Assembly: GCA_951804985.1 (NCBI GenBank)
Contig: OX638131.1
Location: forward strand, 40,490,044 to 40,554,043
DNA: 64,000 bases
Source: Dryomyza anilis
Lineage: Eukaryota; Arthropoda; Insecta; Diptera; Dryomyzidae
Reading direction: 5' to 3'
The notes beneath the pieces are model-generated. The model saw nothing but the letters and a program-made list of their open reading frames with translations, was not told the DNA's origin and did not search any database. Positions 60,701 to 64,000 of this stretch are shown here, in pieces; the first letter of the stretch is position 1; every line of letters starts with the position of its first letter. Made by a program: the position numbers and the translations under genes.

Positions 60701-60811
60701 CACAGTGACTCAGTATGGGATCCATGCGAATCGAAAGATATGGATGATGATTTAAGTTATTCAAGAGATCGACGTGAGGAACGTTATAGTGGGAGCAGGG
60801 ATTTTACATAA
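57711..60811 (+). CDS. Secreted Asn/Thr-rich protein of unknown family, three exons, 783 residues
   Basis: Exon 1 (57711-57781) encodes a clear signal peptide, MVFNVLVLLVVSTMQLSAA, and ends two bases into a codon. Exon 2 (57844-59642) restores the frame and runs 1,799 nt. Exon 3 (60330-60811) again joins in phase and ends in TAA. Together they make 2,352 nt. The introns are 62 and 687 bp with GT/AG ends. The mature protein is polar and low in complexity, rich in Asn, Thr, Ser and Gln. A compact cysteine motif (PGYVCLRRVCCINMG, about residues 98-112) follows a Gln-rich segment. Residues 343-387, 388-432 and 433-470 are three tandem copies of a 45-residue unit beginning NSIQN. Exon 3 is first basic and Pro/Arg-rich, then acidic (DMDDD), ending SGSRDFT. 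AATAAA at 60935 could end the transcript. I recognise no known domain. Signal peptide and composition would fit an extracellular matrix, eggshell or reproductive protein, but that is a guess. Confidence 0.8.
58799..59184 (+). repeat. Three tandem 135-bp (45-residue) coding repeats in the secreted gene
   Basis: Units start at 58799, 58934 and 59069, each beginning with codons for NSIQN, spaced exactly 135 bp. Units 1 and 2 match along their whole length (NxTxNRAEP, then PEN or LEN, then GR, then NQ). Unit 3 matches only through about its first 25 residues before diverging. The period is a multiple of three, so the repeats expanded without disturbing the frame. Confidence 0.8.
59653..60290. mobile_element. 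TIR element (CCATTCCACGTCAAACC type) filling intron 2 of the secreted gene
   Basis: The left end ATAGGCCATTTCACGTCAAA and the right end, read on the minus strand as ATCGGCTATTCGACATCAAA, are inverted repeats of one another. Both match the termini of the element at 20872-21856, and the interiors share phrases such as AAAAAGATCGGAGTTCATAA near the right end. It occupies all but about 50 bp of the 687-bp intron, leaving the donor at 59643 and acceptor at 60329 intact. The left terminus supplies an in-frame TAG, so an unspliced transcript would stop after 628 residues. Confidence 0.7.
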
Positions 60812-62113
60812 TTCGAAAATTTGTATTAATTAGTATATTACATAATTTATTATTTTATAAGATTTAGTATTTTACATTATTACGAGTTTTCGGTATTTTA
60901 CACCTCTTTGTAAATCGAAATTGTAACTTACCAAAATAAAATAAACATTTTTGCGTTGCGTTTTAAATATTCATTGTCTCGACCAGAAAATGAAGCTTAC
61001 TTTGATTGAGTACCGATACAAAGTATTTACTTGGTTACACAGCAATTTTTAAATATTTATTATTTATGTGGTTCGTCATTTCCCAAACATTAAAAGCTAC
61101 AAATTGTTGTACGACGCATGTGTTTTTTGCTATCTCTGGTCATCAATCAACAATAATTTGGAAATTTAAATAACCTTAAGTGTGACATTGAATTTTTATA
61201 GAAAGTCTGTGAAGTCAGTAAGTTAACATTTATTTAGAATTTTTCTTATCAGTTTACACTTTATTTTTTCTTTAATTTGTAAAACCATGAGCATATTTCT
61301 GATCAGTTTTTTTAAATATATAGAAAATATATATCTTAATATTGTTATTTGCTGAGTTAATATCTTTTATCGAAACCTTGGAAAATAAAAGAGCATTAAA
61401 ACTTGGTATTAATGTAAGTTTTGGTATTAAAAATGGACCTGCATTATACGATGGTGGGTCAATTAGTACCTGAGGATTGAAATTAGGAACACATATGTGG
61501 GTCTAACACAAGTTCGTAAGTAGCATTGAAAGTAAGTAGCAAAATCAAAAAACATTTTTATATTGTATTTTTTAACCTATTTTTATCTTTCTACATACAT
61601 TATCTCCATTTATTTCAATATATTTCTTGAGTCTGTAAAGCCACCTTTCGACACATTTATTAAAATCATCTTTTCTGAGCTTCCCATTTGACCCTAAGAC
61701 CCTTCATTTCTATTTGTTTATTGTTGGAAACAACCAGTAATCACAGATGCGGGCTAATTTCATAATTACATGAGAGCGCAAGAAAGATCAGCAGTTTGAA
61801 CAGGTGCATTACATGATTTAAAAAGTAACGACGAAGTTCTTTATTTTTCTCAAATTTTTGAAAACTTCTGGTAAGTAATATTCTGTATATCATTTAGCAG
61901 TTACTGTCTGACCGATTTCCAGCAAAACAACAGCAATCATTTAAGCACTGGTGACATCCGCATTCACCTCCGCATCCGCATATTTTTGCGGATGTTTTTC
62001 TTTGTATTAACGTTCTCAATAAATAAATATTTTTTATTATTAAAAAAATAGAAAAAAATTATCCGATTTCTTAGTATGTTTTTCCGATAGCTTACAGATT
62101 CTAATTAAGAACT
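60812..62113. other. 3' flank of the secreted gene and AT-rich intergenic DNA
   Basis: AATAAA at 60935-60940 and an overlapping AAATAAAAT run are likely polyadenylation signals for the upstream gene. The rest to 62113 shows no gene, RNA or repeat that I recognise. Confidence 0.4.
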
Positions 62114-62447
62114 CACGCGCCTAGCCTGAAACAACTTCAACCCAAAAGTCGTAGGACAAAATTCGTAGGACCAACTTCGTTTATTAAGAAATGTTTCGGA
62201 CGTCTCTCAGAGTATTTTAAGACTTAAATAAAAAATATAGTAGGCATAATTTTTAAAATATCGCGGTTACAATTTTTTTGCGGTTTATCTAAAAATATTT
62301 AAAAAATTGTAATTGCGATATTTTATAAACTTGCCTACGATTTTTTTAAGTTAGTCTTAAAATATTCAGAGGGATGTCCGAAACATATTCTTAAAAAACG
62401 ATTTGTTCCCACAACTTTTGGGTCTACAGTGATTCAGGCTAGACGTG
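62114..62447. repeat. Foldback MITE, 334 bp
   Basis: The left arm (CACGCGCCTAGCCTGAA, CAACCCAAAAGTCGTAGGAC, ATGTTTCGGACGTCTCTCAG, AGTATTTTAAGACTTAA) is repeated inversely on the right (TTAGTCTTAAAATATTCAGA, GGGATGTCCGAAACAT, CAACTTTTGGGTCTACAG, TTCAGGCTAGACGTG). The whole element is close to one long hairpin. Non-coding. Confidence 0.85.
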
Positions 62448-62584
62448 CTCATATTCAGTATTTGAAGCAATTCTAATATTCTGACTGATTTATTTTGAAT
62501 TCCATTCAAAATACTTTATTCGTTATTCAAAATTTTTGAATAAAAAACTGAAAAATAACGAATAAAGAAATAAAGCTTTTTGCA

Positions 62585-63134
62585 TAAAGAGCTTGTGGCG
62601 AATTTTGCGAAAAGATCTTGGCCTACATCCTTACAAAATAAAATTGACGCAAGAACTGAAGCCACTTGACCACCAGAAGCGTCGTATGTTCGTGAATTGG
62701 ACTGAGAAACAACTTGAAAATGATTCGGATTTTCATCGAAAAATCATCTTGTGGCTGAATGGCTTCGTCAATAAACAAAATATGCGTTATTGGTCAGACA
62801 GCAATCCACACGTACTCCATGAGTCATCATTGCATCCCGAAAAAACTACGGTTTGGTGCGGTTTATGGGCCGGCGGCATTATTCGGCCGTACTTCTTCCG
62901 TGATGATCAAGACCGGCACGTTACTGTGAATAGAAATCGCTACCGTTCTATGAAACCCGAATATTTTTGGCCCCAATTGGATGATATGGACTTGGAGGAC
63001 ATGTGGTTCCAACAGGACGGCGCCACAAGCCACACAGCGAATGCCACAATCGATTTATTGGAAACCAAGTTTGGATAACGTGTTATCTCACGAAATGGTC
63101 CAGTCGATTGGCCGCCTCGGTCGTGCGATTTGAC
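62585..63134 (+). pseudogene. DD41D mariner-like transposase fragment, 5' and 3' truncated
   Basis: The homologous frame begins near 62585 (SLWRILRKDLGLHPYKIKLT) and covers the linker and catalytic core. WFQQDGATSHTANATIDLLE contains the second catalytic Asp. After a stop at 63076-63078 the frame continues (RVISRNGPVDWPPRSCDLT) and then runs into unrelated sequence at about 63134, before the third Asp. The sequence reads HRKIILWLNGFVNKQ where family members, as I recall them, have a segment with the first catalytic Asp (SDEAHF) between KII and WLNG, so that residue appears deleted. Both ends are missing, so it cannot be active. The QQDGAT motif and the spacing of what remains fit the DD41D (rosa-like) group of mariner relatives. 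Confidence 0.75.
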
Positions 63135-63426
63135 TTTTGTAGCGCTCTTATTGAAGAACCCTATTTGTGAATGTGAGTATGTATGTCTGTATGTTCCGAA
63201 TAGGCATCAAAAGGGCTAAACCGAATTGAATTAAATTTTGACACAATATGTATGTTGGGTCTGGCAGAGTATAGGCTATATCTCGGTGAGATTGCTGGAA
63301 TGGGCGTGTCACCTTCCATATAACCCAAAAAGGTTAAATTTATCTAGGTTAAATTTATCTAGAATTGTTGGTAATTATGATAGGATATGCTAAATGAATA
63401 ATAATAGGGTAATATAATAATATTTT
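63135..63426. other. Unassigned dispersed-repeat-like sequence
   Basis: GTGAGTATGTATGTCTGTAT, CCGAATAGGCATCAAAAGGG and GGAATGGGCGTGTCACCTTC resemble motifs of mini-me-type repeats and directly abut the truncated transposase. No coding capacity. Confidence 0.35.
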
Positions 63427-63691
63427 CGCGCTGCAGTCCTATAAGAACTCAGGCAAAGCTCTCTCACCATTTTGAGCTGTGCTTGTTGTATTTGTACTCA
63501 AAGTGGTGGGTCCTATAGTTTATTGCCTAATCCTAACGGCGGGTGAGAGAGGTATTTTCTGCCGAGAGGTAGCGCGATATAGAAAACTGTTTCTATGAAA
63601 ATATGATGTTTTGTTATCCCCAGTCCAGGCTTTAACCTAGGACCTTTCGGATCGCAGTCCAACGCACTAACCTTGAGCCACCGACGCTACC
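63427..63691 (-). mobile_element. tRNA-derived SINE, copy 2, minus strand
   Basis: Inverse of the SINE at 53296: CAGTCCAGGCTTTAACCTAG (B-box region), CCTTTCGGATCGCAGTCCAA, GAGGTAGCGCG, AACGGCGGGTGAGAG, CAAAGTGGTGGGTCCTATAG, CTCTCTCACCATTTTGAGCT. The A box is degraded. It shows the family is dispersed and gives both boundaries. Confidence 0.9.
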
Positions 63692-64000
63692 AATAGTTTA
63701 TGAGATATTTAAAAATTAGGTAATTAGGTAAATATTGTACTTTGTTTTGTAAAAATCCTAGTAGAAAAGATTCTAGGTGCATAAAAGAGATGTGATCTTT
63801 GAACTTTTACTTTGTCGTAGCCCGACGAGTTTCAGGACTAACATGATCATCCTTAATAGGGTAAATAGAAATACTGGAAAATCTTCAATAATACTTAATA
63901 AAAAAAAATGTCGGGCAATTGACCATAACTTGTTGATTTACACCTCTGCCAGTTATCAGTCAAACAGTTAGCCATGGTAGCAACTGATAAGAAAGCCAAA
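63692..64000. other. AT-rich right edge, no gene seen
   Basis: A 64-codon frame at 63777-63971 shows no recognisable motif and is probably chance. Confidence 0.3.

Overview
The window looks like nuclear DNA of a higher (schizophoran) fly, probably a calyptrate or a tephritid. It is very AT-rich, its introns begin GT and end AG, its main gene reads as the Drosophila-type Wnt4 (Wnt9 subfamily), and several copies of the dipteran 'mini-me' microsatellite-bearing repeat are present. Species cannot be settled from the sequence alone.

Only two genes look intact. (1) A Wnt ligand on the + strand has three well-supported 3' coding exons at 39289-40483. I propose a signal-peptide exon at 33305-33399 that joins in phase across a 5.9-kb intron and gives a 354-residue protein. 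(2) A secreted, Asn/Thr-rich protein of unknown family lies at 57711-60811 (three exons, 783 residues). It has three 45-residue internal repeats, and its second intron is almost entirely a terminal-inverted-repeat (TIR) element.

Most of the rest is repeats. Left part: a near-palindromic minisatellite with a 438-bp tandem duplication (881-2236), a dead non-LTR RNase H fragment beside a 265-bp satellite (3230-5180), GC-richer gene-free islands (7986-9300, 12990-14230, 17700-18960, 23400-24330) that may be cis-regulatory DNA, and several MITEs and foldback elements (9869-10093, 11890-12541, 14510-15215, 16502-17498, 19511-20165, 20872-21856). A block at 21950-22860 is dense in TACGAA/TTCGTA. Middle: a nested transposon complex (26093-30776) holding a 750-bp TIR element with a tRNA-derived SINE inside, a mini-me copy, and a long minisatellite plus triplicated 280-bp module. 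Next come three copies of a small MITE around the proposed Wnt4 promoter, and a DD37E Tc1/mariner element with TA target duplication (36881-38161) inside the large Wnt4 intron. Right part: more mini-me copies, one carrying a roughly 170-bp satellite, a non-autonomous hAT element with 8-bp target duplication (47694-48496), a SINE inserted into a second copy of the minisatellite, another gene-free island (51440-52030), and a decayed DD41D mariner-like transposase near the right end (62585-63134).

No prokaryotic-type systems (operons, CRISPR, phage) are present. The more interesting material is the Wnt4 5' end, the orphan secreted gene with its transposon-filled intron, and how satellites and minisatellites sit inside mobile elements.
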